A stretch of DNA of 6,919 nt, from assembly GCA_002345545.1 (NCBI GenBank), contig DDVW01000033.1, forward strand, positions 49,269 to 56,187, read 5' to 3'. This document shows positions 1 through 6,919 of the stretch, one piece after another. Every line of letters begins with the position of its first letter. Within the stretch, counting starts at the first letter, position 1. A program made the position numbers and the translations under genes. The stretch comes from Stenotrophomonas sp. UBA2302 (GTDB lineage: Bacteria; Pseudomonadota; Gammaproteobacteria; Xanthomonadales; Xanthomonadaceae). Under the pieces are notes generated by a model. That model did no database searches, was not told the origin of the DNA, and worked only from the letters and a program-made list of their open reading frames with translations.

Positions 1-440
1 GCCATGTAGGCCACGCCGTCGTCGAACAGCAGCTCGGCGCGGGCGTCACCGTTGGATTCGCACAGTTCCGGGAAGTACTTCTCGGCCATGCGGGTGACCT
101 GCTCGTCGATATCGCACTGGGTGGCCGACTCCACGCCCGGGTGCTTGAGCACCTCGCGCAGCGTGCCGCAGTCGCCGCCGCCGATGATCACCACGCGCTT
201 CGGGTTCGGGTGGGTGAACAGCACCGGGTGGCTGATCATCTCGTGGTAGAAGAAGTTGTCCTTGCTGGTCAGCATCATGGCGCCGTCGATGACCATCAGC
301 TTGCCCCAGTCGGTGCTGTCATAGATCTCGATCTTCTGGAACGGCGACTGCACCTCGTCCAGCTTGCCGGTGATGCGGAAACCGATGGCCGAGCCGGTCG
401 GCTGGAAGTGTTCGATGAACCAGTTGTCGTTGCTGCTCAT
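1..440 (-). CDS. speE: Spermidine synthase (polyamine aminopropyltransferase), N-terminal part, cut by window start
   Basis: This enzyme transfers an aminopropyl group from decarboxylated S-adenosylmethionine to putrescine, giving spermidine, in the cytoplasm. The visible 146 codons begin MSSNDNWFIEHF and hold the small N-terminal beta domain followed by the start of the Rossmann-like domain. Family landmarks are YHE at residues 65-67, the nucleotide-binding loop GGGDCGTLRE at 87-96, an acidic CDID at 109-112, and FDDG at 139-142. The loop has Cys where many homologues have a second Gly (GGGDGG). Spermidine synthases are usually about 280-300 residues, so roughly half the gene lies outside the window. 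The ATG at 440-438 is chosen because it opens the conserved N-terminus and has an AGAGGA about 11 bases upstream. It is divergent from speA, the other polyamine gene here. Confidence 0.95.
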   Translation of the reverse strand, partial: MSSNDNWFIEHFQPTGSAIGFRITGKLDEVQSPFQKIEIYDSTDWGKLMVIDGAMMLTSKDNFFYHEMISHPVLFTHPNPKRVVIIGGGDCGTLREVLKHPGVESATQCDIDEQVTRMAEKYFPELCESNGDARAELLFDDGVAYM

Positions 441-494
441 GGGCGTGGGAGATCCTCTGCTCAGATGGGAAGCCGGGCTGGCGGCGCGGGCCGC

Positions 495-532
495 GTGGCA
501 AGTGCCACATCCGGAAAAGGCGCCCCCGGGGG
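495..532. repeat. Two short palindromes in the speE leader
   Basis: A 14-bp palindrome (GTGGCA-AG-TGCCAC, 495-508) and a perfect 10-bp palindrome (CCCCCGGGGG, 523-532) lie between the putative speE promoter and the speE start. In the speE transcript they would fall in a 5' leader of roughly 100 bases. They could be operators, weak leader hairpins, or chance in GC-rich DNA; nothing in the sequence decides this. Confidence 0.3.
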
Positions 533-538
533 ACGCGG

Positions 539-585
539 GCGCGGATTGTAACGGACCACTGCCCCGCAGGCGTTAGAATGCGCGC
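539..585. promoter_or_regulatory. Inverted repeat with back-to-back -10-like boxes for speE and speA
   Basis: The plus strand reads CGTTAGAATGCGCGC at 571-585, and the minus strand reads CGTTACAATCCGCGC over 553-539. The two arms match at 13 of 15 positions and are separated by 17 bp. Each arm contains a -10-like hexamer pointing outward: TAGAAT (574-579) toward speA and TACAAT (550-545) toward speE. With normal spacing, the -35 region of each promoter would fall on or beside the -10 region of the other. Neither -35 is close to TTGACA (near ACGGAC for speA and ACGCCT for speE). The symmetry could therefore reflect two overlapping divergent promoters, a dimeric regulator site, or both. Promoter function is inferred. 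Confidence 0.5.
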
Positions 586-618
586 TCTTTTTATCCACAG
601 CCGAGAGTTGCTACGCCG

Positions 619-2514
<1,896 letters not shown>

Positions 2515-2519
2515 GTGGC

Positions 2520-2550
2520 CTGCGCTCACCTCTGTCCGGGGTGAGCGCAG
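2520..2550. terminator. Hairpin between convergent genes, possible bidirectional terminator
   Basis: CTGCGCTCACC (2520-2530) and GGTGAGCGCAG (2540-2550) form a perfect 11-bp stem with a 9-base loop. It begins 6 bases after the speA stop and lies 15 bases past the stop of the convergent regulator gene. No T-tract follows on either strand, so it is not a textbook intrinsic terminator. It may instead stop or protect the 3' ends of both transcripts. Confidence 0.6.
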
Positions 2551-2565
2551 CGCGCTGTGATCCCG

Positions 2566-3207
2566 CTACGCAAATGGAGGCGGCAGCTTTTCACCGATAC
2601 GGAAACGGCACACGCCGCCGCCGCGGATGATGCATTCCATGTGGCGGATGCGGTGCCCGGAGGCGGCTTCCATGAACGCTAGGTCGAACTGGCAGACCTG
2701 TGGCTGCTGGGCGGCGAGGGCATGGAAGACGCAATTGAACGCCTCGATCTCGCGCTCGCCGTTGCGGTCGACTGCCAGGGCTTCGTAGCCGAGCTGGTCC
2801 AGCTGCGCGGCGAGGTGGGTCGCCACGTCGGTGCCATCGGGGCGATCGGCATGACCGGCGCCCAGCCGGCTTCCCAGCGATACCAGCAAGGCCGACACCT
2901 CGGTTGGACCCAGACGCCGCGCCATTTCCTCCAGCAGCGCGCTGGAGATCTGCGCATAGTTGCGCGGGAACAGTTCGCGGCCCTGCGGGGTCAGCTGGAA
3001 TCGGGCCTGTGGCCGGCCGCCGCTGGGCTGGGACGCGCAGCGCTGTACCCAGCCATGGCCGATCAGCGCGGCAAGGTGCTGGCGGACCGCGTTGTGGCTG
3101 ATCCGCAGGCGTTCACACAGGGCCTCCACACCGGCCCCGGACGGATGCTGCAACAGGTGGCGCAGCAGCCGTTGCTGGGTGCCGCCCAACCGCTGCAGCC
3201 GGCCCAT
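2566..3207 (-). CDS. Winged-helix transcriptional regulator with C-terminal four-cysteine motif (SufR/COG2345-like)
   Basis: This 213-residue protein is a probable DNA-binding sensor. Residues about 10-75 form an ArsR/DeoR-type winged helix: VEALCERLRISHNAVRQHL at 27-45 is the helix-turn-helix, and SGGRPQARFQLT at 62-73 is the wing. The C-terminal half (about 120-206) ends in a conserved block with C159, C172, C192 and C200, spaced C-X12-C-X19-C-X7-C (FNCVFHALA, ECIIRGGGVCRF). Regulators of this architecture, such as SufR, bind an Fe-S cluster through C-terminal cysteines; cluster binding here is inferred. The ATG at 3207 is preferred over an in-frame TTG at 3213 because AAGG sits 10 bases ahead of it and only 4 ahead of the TTG. 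The gene starts 2 bp after the stop of the exported-protein gene, suggesting translational coupling. Its target is unknown; control of its own operon is plausible. Confidence 0.85.
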   Translation of the reverse strand: MGRLQRLGGTQQRLLRHLLQHPSGAGVEALCERLRISHNAVRQHLAALIGHGWVQRCASQPSGGRPQARFQLTPQGRELFPRNYAQISSALLEEMARRLGPTEVSALLVSLGSRLGAGHADRPDGTDVATHLAAQLDQLGYEALAVDRNGEREIEAFNCVFHALAAQQPQVCQFDLAFMEAASGHRIRHMECIIRGGGVCRFRIGEKLPPPFA

Positions 3208-3209
3208 GT

Positions 3210-3866
3210 TCAATGGGCCTTGTCGGGGAATTGCCGGGCGAGGGCGCCCGCCATCGCGTCGGCGATCACATCCATATGTGCACGCATCTGTGCCCAGGTC
3301 GTTTCCTCGCCCGCCAGATCCCCCTTCATCACGTCATGGATCTGTGCCTGATGGTGGCCGCCATGGGCGACCAGCAGGCCCCGCACCGCGTCTTCGGGCA
3401 GATACGGGTTTGCGCCGGACAGGAAGATCGCGATTTCACCCGCGTTGTCCATCAGCGCGATCATCGCCCGGTTGGTGGCGACCTTGTCGTTCTTGCCACC
3501 GGCATCGGTCAACGCTTTCACCGCACTCCAGTGGCCACCGAGCAGGGCCAGCATCTTCTCGCCGGCGGCCTTGCCATAGAACCCGGCAATGGCATCGGCC
3601 AGCTGCTGCGCGTTGTGTACCACGGCCTGCGCGGCACGGTTGGCCGCAGCGGTATCGGCGGCCTTTACCGCAAAGGCGTATTCACGCGTATGGGTGACAT
3701 GGCCCAGCCAGAGCTGCCGCAGCGCGGCCTGCAGTTGCGGTGCGGCAGGCGTGGCGCTGGCTTCGGTGGGCGTGGGATGGGGTGGCGCCGCCTGCGTCTG
3801 CGCCAGGGCGGGTGCGAAGGCGAGGGTCAGGGTGCTGGCGGCCAACAGAAACCGGCAGGTGTTCAT
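3210..3866 (-). CDS. Exported histidine-rich helical protein of unknown function
   Basis: The 218-residue product starts with a Sec signal peptide (MNTCRFLLAASTLTLAFAPALA, likely cut after A22). No cysteine sits at the cleavage site, so it is probably periplasmic and not a lipoprotein. A Pro/Ala/Thr linker (about 24-44) leads to an apparently all-helical domain (45-213). This domain carries LWLGHVTHTRE at 52-62, a YG pair at 97-98, NAGEIAIFLSGANPY at 141-155 and HGGHHQAQIHD at 168-178. The family pattern (LW-HV-TR, then NP, then a final FP) is familiar from uncharacterised bacterial proteins, but I know of no established function. Clustered histidines (56, 59, 84, 112, 168, 171, 172, 177, 197) hint at metal or heme contact, which is speculation. 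The ATG at 3866 is chosen over an in-frame ATG at 3932 because the signal peptide begins there and GGGAG sits 9 bases upstream. Confidence 0.85.
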   Translation of the reverse strand: MNTCRFLLAASTLTLAFAPALAQTQAAPPHPTPTEASATPAAPQLQAALRQLWLGHVTHTREYAFAVKAADTAAANRAAQAVVHNAQQLADAIAGFYGKAAGEKMLALLGGHWSAVKALTDAGGKNDKVATNRAMIALMDNAGEIAIFLSGANPYLPEDAVRGLLVAHGGHHQAQIHDVMKGDLAGEETTWAQMRAHMDVIADAMAGALARQFPDKAH

Positions 3867-4006
3867 TGCAGCTCTCCCGTCTGTCGCGGAGTGCGACGGG
3901 CCCATTCCAGCAAGGGCCCAGTGAGTGTGCAATAAACCTATGTGTAAAGACTGTATATCAACGGTTTCAAGGAACTGGCCGCGCCTTCGCCTGCGGGCTG
4001 CGCCGG
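3867..4006 (-). promoter_or_regulatory. Leader and likely promoter of the exported-protein/regulator operon
   Basis: This 140-bp gap holds no convincing gene. Bases about 3930-3968 are strikingly AT-rich for this window. On the minus strand they contain TTGATA (3961-3956), a possible -35, followed by weak -10 candidates (TAGGTT at 3940-3935 or GTTTAT at 3937-3932) at non-ideal spacing. The patch fits a promoter for the two genes to its left, which would make them independent of the dehydrogenase gene, but no exact start can be fixed. Confidence 0.45.
3898..3919. repeat. Paired GGGCCC palindromes in the leader
   Basis: GGGCCC occurs at 3898-3903 and again at 3914-3919, 16 bp apart. The copies can pair as a 6-bp stem with a 10-base loop in the leader RNA of the exported-protein gene, or serve as two half-sites on one DNA face. 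They lie between the AT-rich patch and the ribosome binding site. A functional role is a guess. Confidence 0.3.
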
Positions 4007-4726
4007 TCAGGCAGGGTCGCGCGCCACCTGGAAGCCGGCGAAGGACTGGCTGGTCGGCATGATTTCCAGGCGGTTGATGTTCAGGTGCGGTGGCAGGTTG
4101 GCGATCCAGAAGATCTGCTCGGCGATGTCCTCGGCGGTCATCGGGTTGGCGCCCTTGTAGAGCTGGTCGCTGGCGGCCTGGTTGCCATGGGTGCGGACCA
4201 GGGTGAATTCGGTTTCAGCCATGCCCGGCTCGAGGGTGGTCACGCGCACGCCGGTGCCGTGCAGATCCGAGCGCAGGCCGAGCGAGAACTGGCTGACAAA
4301 GGCCTTGGTGCCACCGTAGGCGTTGCCGCCCGGATACGGGTGGATGGCGGCGGTGGAGCTGACGTTGATGATGGCGCCGCGCTGCTGGATCAGCTGCGGC
4401 AGCAGGCGGTGGGTGAGGGTGACCAGCGCGGTGATGTTGGTATCGATCATCGTGCGCCAGTCGTCCAGGCGGGCGTGCTGGGCGGCCGACGTGCCTTGGG
4501 CGAGGCCGGCGTTGTTGACCAGCAGGTCGATCGCGGCGAATGCCGGTGGCAAGGCCGCCAGTGCCGCTTCCATCGCCGTGGCATCGCGGATGTCGAAGGC
4601 GGCCATGTGCACGTTCCCGGCGCCGAACTCGTCCACCAGCGGCTGCAGGCGTTCGGCGCGGCGTCCGGTGGCGATCACCTTCCAGCCGGCAGCGGCAAAG
4701 CGACGGGCGGCGGCGGCGCCGAAGCC
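4007..4726 (-). other. Short-chain dehydrogenase segment (YdfG-like), lacking its N-terminus
   Basis: About 239 residues match NADP-dependent 3-hydroxy acid / serine dehydrogenases of the YdfG type, which oxidise beta-hydroxy acids or reduce malonic semialdehyde. Numbered in the fused frame, visible landmarks are the ATGRR NADP-preference region (610-614), FDIRD (635-639), NNAG (662-665), catalytic S715, and Y728/K732 of YGGTK. The tail LEIMPTSQSFAGFQV (811-825) is characteristic of YdfG. The first beta strand and most of the TGxxxGxG dinucleotide loop are missing; only its final GFG survives. Adding the expected 12 or so residues restores the family length of about 250. The segment belongs with the xanthomonad left arm. 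As seen here it should not fold as a normal dehydrogenase. Confidence 0.88.
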
Positions 4727-6499
4727 GGCGTTCTCCACGATGATGGCCACGGCCACCTGCGGGTCCTCCACGGGCGCGAAGGCGGCGAACAGCGAATGGT
4801 CGCGCTGGTGCTCGGCCAGCAGCTTGGCGTTGTAGCGGGTGTTCTGCGCCCAGCCCACGGCCTGCGCCGTGCCGGTCTTGCCGGCCGAGGTGTACGGTGC
4901 GCCGGCGAACACGCGCCGGCCAGTGCCGCTCTCGTTCACGGCCTTCAGGGCGTTGCGGATGATCTCGACGTTGCGCGGTTTGTAGCCCAGGTTCTCACCC
5001 GGCGGCTGCTCGACCTCGGTGATGGCGCCGGTGACCTGGTCCTTCACCGCCTTGATCAGGTGCGGCCGGTGGCGCGTGCCGCCATTGGCCAGCGTGGCCT
5101 CGGCCACGGCCAGCTGCAGCATGGTGAAGTTGTTGTAGCCCTGGCCGATGCCCAGCGACACGGTCTCGCCCGAGTACCAGCGCTTGGCCTCGGGGCGCTT
5201 GTAGGCGTTTCTCTTCCACTCCTGGCTGGGCAGCACGCCGCGCACCTCGCCCCCTAGGTCGATGCCGGTGATCTGGCCGAAGCCCAGCGGCTTCATGAAG
5301 TCGTGGATGCTGTCCACGCCCATTTCCACGGCCAGCGAATAGAAGTAGGTGTTGCTGGAGAACTGGATGGCGCGGTGCATGTCCACGCCGCCCAGGCCGC
5401 CCTCGTGGCTGCGGAAGGTGCGCCCGCCGTAGTTGAAGTAGCCCGGGTCGCTGAAGACCTGGGCGGCCTGGCGCTTGCCCAGCTCCAGCGCCGCCAGCGC
5501 CATGAAGGGCTTGTAGGTCGAGCCGGGCGGGTACGTGCCGCGCAGCGCGCGGTTCAGGAGCGGCTTGTTGATGGATTCATTCAGCGCCTGCCAGTTTTCC
5601 TGGTCGATGCCCTCCACGAACAGGTTGGGATCGAACGTGGGCTTGGAGACCAGCGCCAGCACCTCGCCGTTCCTCGGATCCAGCGCCACCAGCGCGCCGC
5701 GGCGCTCGCCGAACAGGTCCTCGACCATCTTTTGCAGGCGGATGTCCAGCGACAGCATGACGGTGTTGCCCGGTGTGGCGGGGTGGCTCTCCAGCCGACG
5801 CACGGCGTGGCCGCCGGCGGAGGTCTCCAGCAGCTCCACGCCAGTCTGCCCATGCAGCGTGGACTCGAAGCTCTGCTCCACGCCCAGCTTGCCGATGTAG
5901 TCCGTGCCGCGGTAGTTGGCGGCGTCGCCCGCGTCCTCGATGCGCTCCTTTTCGCGCTGGTTGATGCGCCCGATGTAGCCGATGGCGTGACTGGCCACCT
6001 CGCCAAACGGGTAGGTGCGAAACAGCCGCGCCTTGATCTCCACACCGGGAAAGCGCCAGCGCTGGGCGGCAAAGCGCGCCACCTCCTCGTCGGACAGGCG
6101 CGTGCGGATGGGCAGCGACTCGAAATTGCGCGACTCGTCCATCAGCCGCTTGAAACGGCGCCGGTCGCGCGGCTGGATGTCCACGATCTCGGCCAGCTGG
6201 TCGATGGTGGCCTCCAGGTCTATGGCGCGCGACGGCGTGATCTCCAGCGTGTAGGCGGAGTAGTTGGTGGCCAGCACCACGCCGTTGCGGTCCATGATCA
6301 GGCCGCGGTTGGGCACGATGGGCACCACCGCCGTGCGGTTGCTCTCGGCCTGTTCGGCCAGGCCCTCGTGGCGCACCACCTGCAGCACGTACAGGCGCGC
6401 GGCGATCAGGCCAAAGCACAGCAGCACCACCAGCGCCACCACCACCACGCGCAGGCGAAAGCGCCCCGCGTCGGCCTGGGCGTTGCGCAGTTCCGTCAT
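4007..6499 (-). CDS. mrdA: Chimeric 830-codon frame: penicillin-binding protein 2 joined to a short-chain dehydrogenase
   Basis: One uninterrupted frame encodes PBP2 from residue 1 to about 594, then a YdfG-like dehydrogenase from about 592 to 830. The two meet in the shared string GFGAAAA (592-598). PBP2 homologues normally go on for a few dozen residues past this point. Dehydrogenases of this type normally begin about 12 residues before their GFG with a beta strand and TGxxxGxG. Each half is therefore truncated exactly where the other starts, and no linker separates them. Left flanking genes look xanthomonad, while mreD on the right looks comamonad. I know of no natural PBP2-dehydrogenase fusion, and a cytosolic NADP enzyme behind a periplasmic transpeptidase makes little sense. 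Chimeric assembly is the leading explanation. The start ATG at 6499 gives the expected short cytoplasmic tail; mreD stops 25 bp upstream. Confidence 0.8.
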   Translation of the reverse strand: MTELRNAQADAGRFRLRVVVVALVVLLCFGLIAARLYVLQVVRHEGLAEQAESNRTAVVPIVPNRGLIMDRNGVVLATNYSAYTLEITPSRAIDLEATIDQLAEIVDIQPRDRRRFKRLMDESRNFESLPIRTRLSDEEVARFAAQRWRFPGVEIKARLFRTYPFGEVASHAIGYIGRINQREKERIEDAGDAANYRGTDYIGKLGVEQSFESTLHGQTGVELLETSAGGHAVRRLESHPATPGNTVMLSLDIRLQKMVEDLFGERRGALVALDPRNGEVLALVSKPTFDPNLFVEGIDQENWQALNESINKPLLNRALRGTYPPGSTYKPFMALAALELGKRQAAQVFSDPGYFNYGGRTFRSHEGGLGGVDMHRAIQFSSNTYFYSLAVEMGVDSIHDFMKPLGFGQITGIDLGGEVRGVLPSQEWKRNAYKRPEAKRWYSGETVSLGIGQGYNNFTMLQLAVAEATLANGGTRHRPHLIKAVKDQVTGAITEVEQPPGENLGYKPRNVEIIRNALKAVNESGTGRRVFAGAPYTSAGKTGTAQAVGWAQNTRYNAKLLAEHQRDHSLFAAFAPVEDPQVAVAIIVENAGFGAAAARRFAAAGWKVIATGRRAERLQPLVDEFGAGNVHMAAFDIRDATAMEAALAALPPAFAAIDLLVNNAGLAQGTSAAQHARLDDWRTMIDTNITALVTLTHRLLPQLIQQRGAIINVSSTAAIHPYPGGNAYGGTKAFVSQFSLGLRSDLHGTGVRVTTLEPGMAETEFTLVRTHGNQAASDQLYKGANPMTAEDIAEQIFWIANLPPHLNINRLEIMPTSQSFAGFQVARDPA
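4706..4729 (-). other. Chimera junction within a GGC/GCC low-complexity stretch
   Basis: On the minus strand the codons run GCC (Ala591), GGC-TTC-GGC (592-594), then four GCC (595-598), before dehydrogenase-specific CGT-CGC. Both parent families commonly have Gly-Phe-Gly-Ala-Ala-Ala here (VENGGFGAAAA in PBP2, SGFGAAAARRF in the dehydrogenase). The exact breakpoint cannot be placed within this block. A shared run of about 20 bases is inferred from family knowledge, not seen, since neither parent is in the window. Confidence 0.75.
4718..6499 (-). other. mrdA: PBP2 (MrdA) segment, lacking its C-terminal end
   Basis: PBP2 is the class B transpeptidase of the elongasome, cross-linking peptidoglycan of the side wall with RodA and MreBCD. 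One membrane anchor spans about residues 17-40. The pedestal follows, with RGLIMDRNG (65-73), and the transpeptidase domain starts near 245. Active-site motifs are S327-T-Y-K330 (SxxK, nucleophile and base), S381-S-N383 (SxN) and K541-T-G543 (KTG). All catalytic residues are present. After VAIIVENAGFG (584-594), the closing helix of the transpeptidase fold and the C-terminal tail are replaced by dehydrogenase sequence. The protein sequence recalls Comamonadaceae MrdA. The gene follows mreD on the same strand, as in mreBCD-mrdA-rodA operons. In an intact genome rodA would be expected next; here its place is taken by foreign-looking genes. Confidence 0.93.
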
Positions 6500-6524
6500 G
6501 GCATCGTCACCGTCACGGCCAGGC

Positions 6525-6919
6525 TCACAGCGGTCGGCTCTTGTCCTGGTCGGGTGGGCGGCGCTGCGGCGCCAGCAGGATCCAGCTGGCCAGCGGCCAC
6601 AGGAGCGTCTCCAGCAGCGGTGCCAGCAGCACCGGCCAGCCCGGCGGCAGGCCCCCGCCGGCCATGCGCAGCGCCACCTCCAGCACGTGTGCGGCCAGGA
6701 ACACCGGCGCCAGTTGCAGCGCCTGCGGCACCGAGCCGAACCACAGTACCCGACGCGCCGCCGCCTGCGCGCCGAACACGGCCAGCGTGTAGACCAGCGC
6801 GTGCTGGCCCAGCAGGGCCGACTGGTACACGTCCAGCACCAGGCCCAGGGCGAAGGCCACGCCCATGCCCACGCGCGTGGGCTGGTGCATGGCCCAGAAC
6901 ACCAGCAGCAGCAGCACCC
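6525..6919 (-). CDS. mreD: Rod shape-determining protein MreD, C-terminal part, cut by window end
   Basis: MreD is a small inner-membrane protein that links MreB/MreC to the wall-synthesis enzymes. About 131 codons are visible and nearly all are hydrophobic, with at least three or four membrane segments. GVAFALGLVLDVYQSALLG followed by QHALVY matches the conserved MreD core (GL-x2-D, then LG-x-HAL). The polar tail (PQRRPPDQDKSRPL) follows the last membrane helix. MreD proteins are usually about 160-175 residues, so roughly 40 N-terminal residues lie beyond the window. The GTG at 6917 is an internal valine codon, not a start. The stop sits 25 bp before mrdA, in keeping with a shared operon. 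The sequence recalls betaproteobacterial (Comamonadaceae) MreD. Confidence 0.9.
   Translation of the reverse strand, partial: VLLLLVFWAMHQPTRVGMGVAFALGLVLDVYQSALLGQHALVYTLAVFGAQAAARRVLWFGSVPQALQLAPVFLAAHVLEVALRMAGGGLPPGWPVLLAPLLETLLWPLASWILLAPQRRPPDQDKSRPL

Noticed and set aside
441..618. Stenotrophomonas GTAG-type palindromic repeat (SMAG) in the gaps
   Set aside because: The palindromes in 441-618 and 2515-2565 lack the GTAG-headed stem of that repeat family.
3208..3213. TTG at 3213 as start of the regulator
   Set aside because: It overlaps the stop of the upstream gene and is too close to the AAGG; the ATG six bases later has better spacing.
3867..3932. N-terminal extension of the exported protein to the ATG at 3932
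   Set aside because: The extension is not signal-like and would bury the signal peptide; the ATG at 3866 has a good ribosome binding site.
3948..3961. FNR/Anr-type box near the exported-protein promoter
   Set aside because: Only one TTGAT half-site is present; the second half is not ATCAA at the required spacing.
3740..5257. A 505-codon plus-strand open frame across the dehydrogenase/PBP2 join
   Set aside because: It is antisense to clearly coding sequence, has no domain I recognise, and its Gly/Arg/His/Val-rich composition is typical of reverse-frame shadows.
5577..6419. A 280-codon minus-strand frame inside mrdA
   Set aside because: It overlaps the PBP2 pedestal and catalytic region in another frame and is dominated by Arg, Gly and Ala.
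4007..6499. A genuine new bifunctional wall enzyme/dehydrogenase
   Set aside because: Both halves are truncated at the join, the lineages differ and no linker exists; a chimera explains everything seen more simply.
6915..6917. GTG at the window end as the mreD start
   Set aside because: It lies inside the membrane core and the family has about 40 more residues upstream; the gene simply runs out of the window.

Overview
The window appears to join two unrelated pieces of proteobacterial DNA. Bases 1 to about 4720 look like a Xanthomonadaceae chromosome (Stenotrophomonas/Xanthomonas type). This piece is GC-rich and carries a divergent speE/speA polyamine pair, a two-gene unit on the minus strand, and most of a YdfG-type short-chain dehydrogenase. 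Bases from about 4720 to 6919 look like a betaproteobacterium of the Comamonadaceae type and carry mrdA (PBP2) behind mreD, the usual cell-shape order. These lineage calls are recognition of protein sequences from memory, not a database result.

Layout. 1-440 minus: 5' part of speE (spermidine synthase). 441-618: divergent promoter region with a near-perfect 15-bp dyad whose arms each hold a -10-like hexamer. 619-2514 plus: speA, biosynthetic arginine decarboxylase, complete. 2520-2550: 11-bp perfect hairpin between convergent genes. 2566-3207 minus: winged-helix regulator with four C-terminal cysteines. 3210-3866 minus: exported, histidine-rich, probably helical protein of unknown function; it lies upstream of the regulator and the two are separated by 2 bp. 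3867-4006: leader with an AT-rich patch. 4007-6499 minus: one 830-codon reading frame made of PBP2 (residues 1 to about 594) running straight into a dehydrogenase that has lost its N-terminus. 6525-6919 minus: 3' part of mreD, cut by the window edge.

How the genes work together. SpeA makes agmatine from arginine, feeding putrescine synthesis. SpeE adds an aminopropyl group to putrescine to give spermidine. The divergent arrangement allows shared control. The exported protein and the cysteine regulator form a probable translationally coupled pair. MreD and PBP2 belong to the elongasome that builds the lateral wall.

The most important observation is the junction near 4706-4729. Two incomplete genes from apparently different lineages meet in frame inside a low-complexity Gly-Phe-Gly-Ala-Ala-Ala-Ala stretch that both families could plausibly share. 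The simplest reading is a chimeric assembly or ligation, with a real recombination as the alternative. The 830-aa product should not be taken as a new fusion enzyme without read-level evidence. I saw no tRNA, rRNA, CRISPR array, insertion sequence or phage gene. No stretch over 300 bases lacks a gene.
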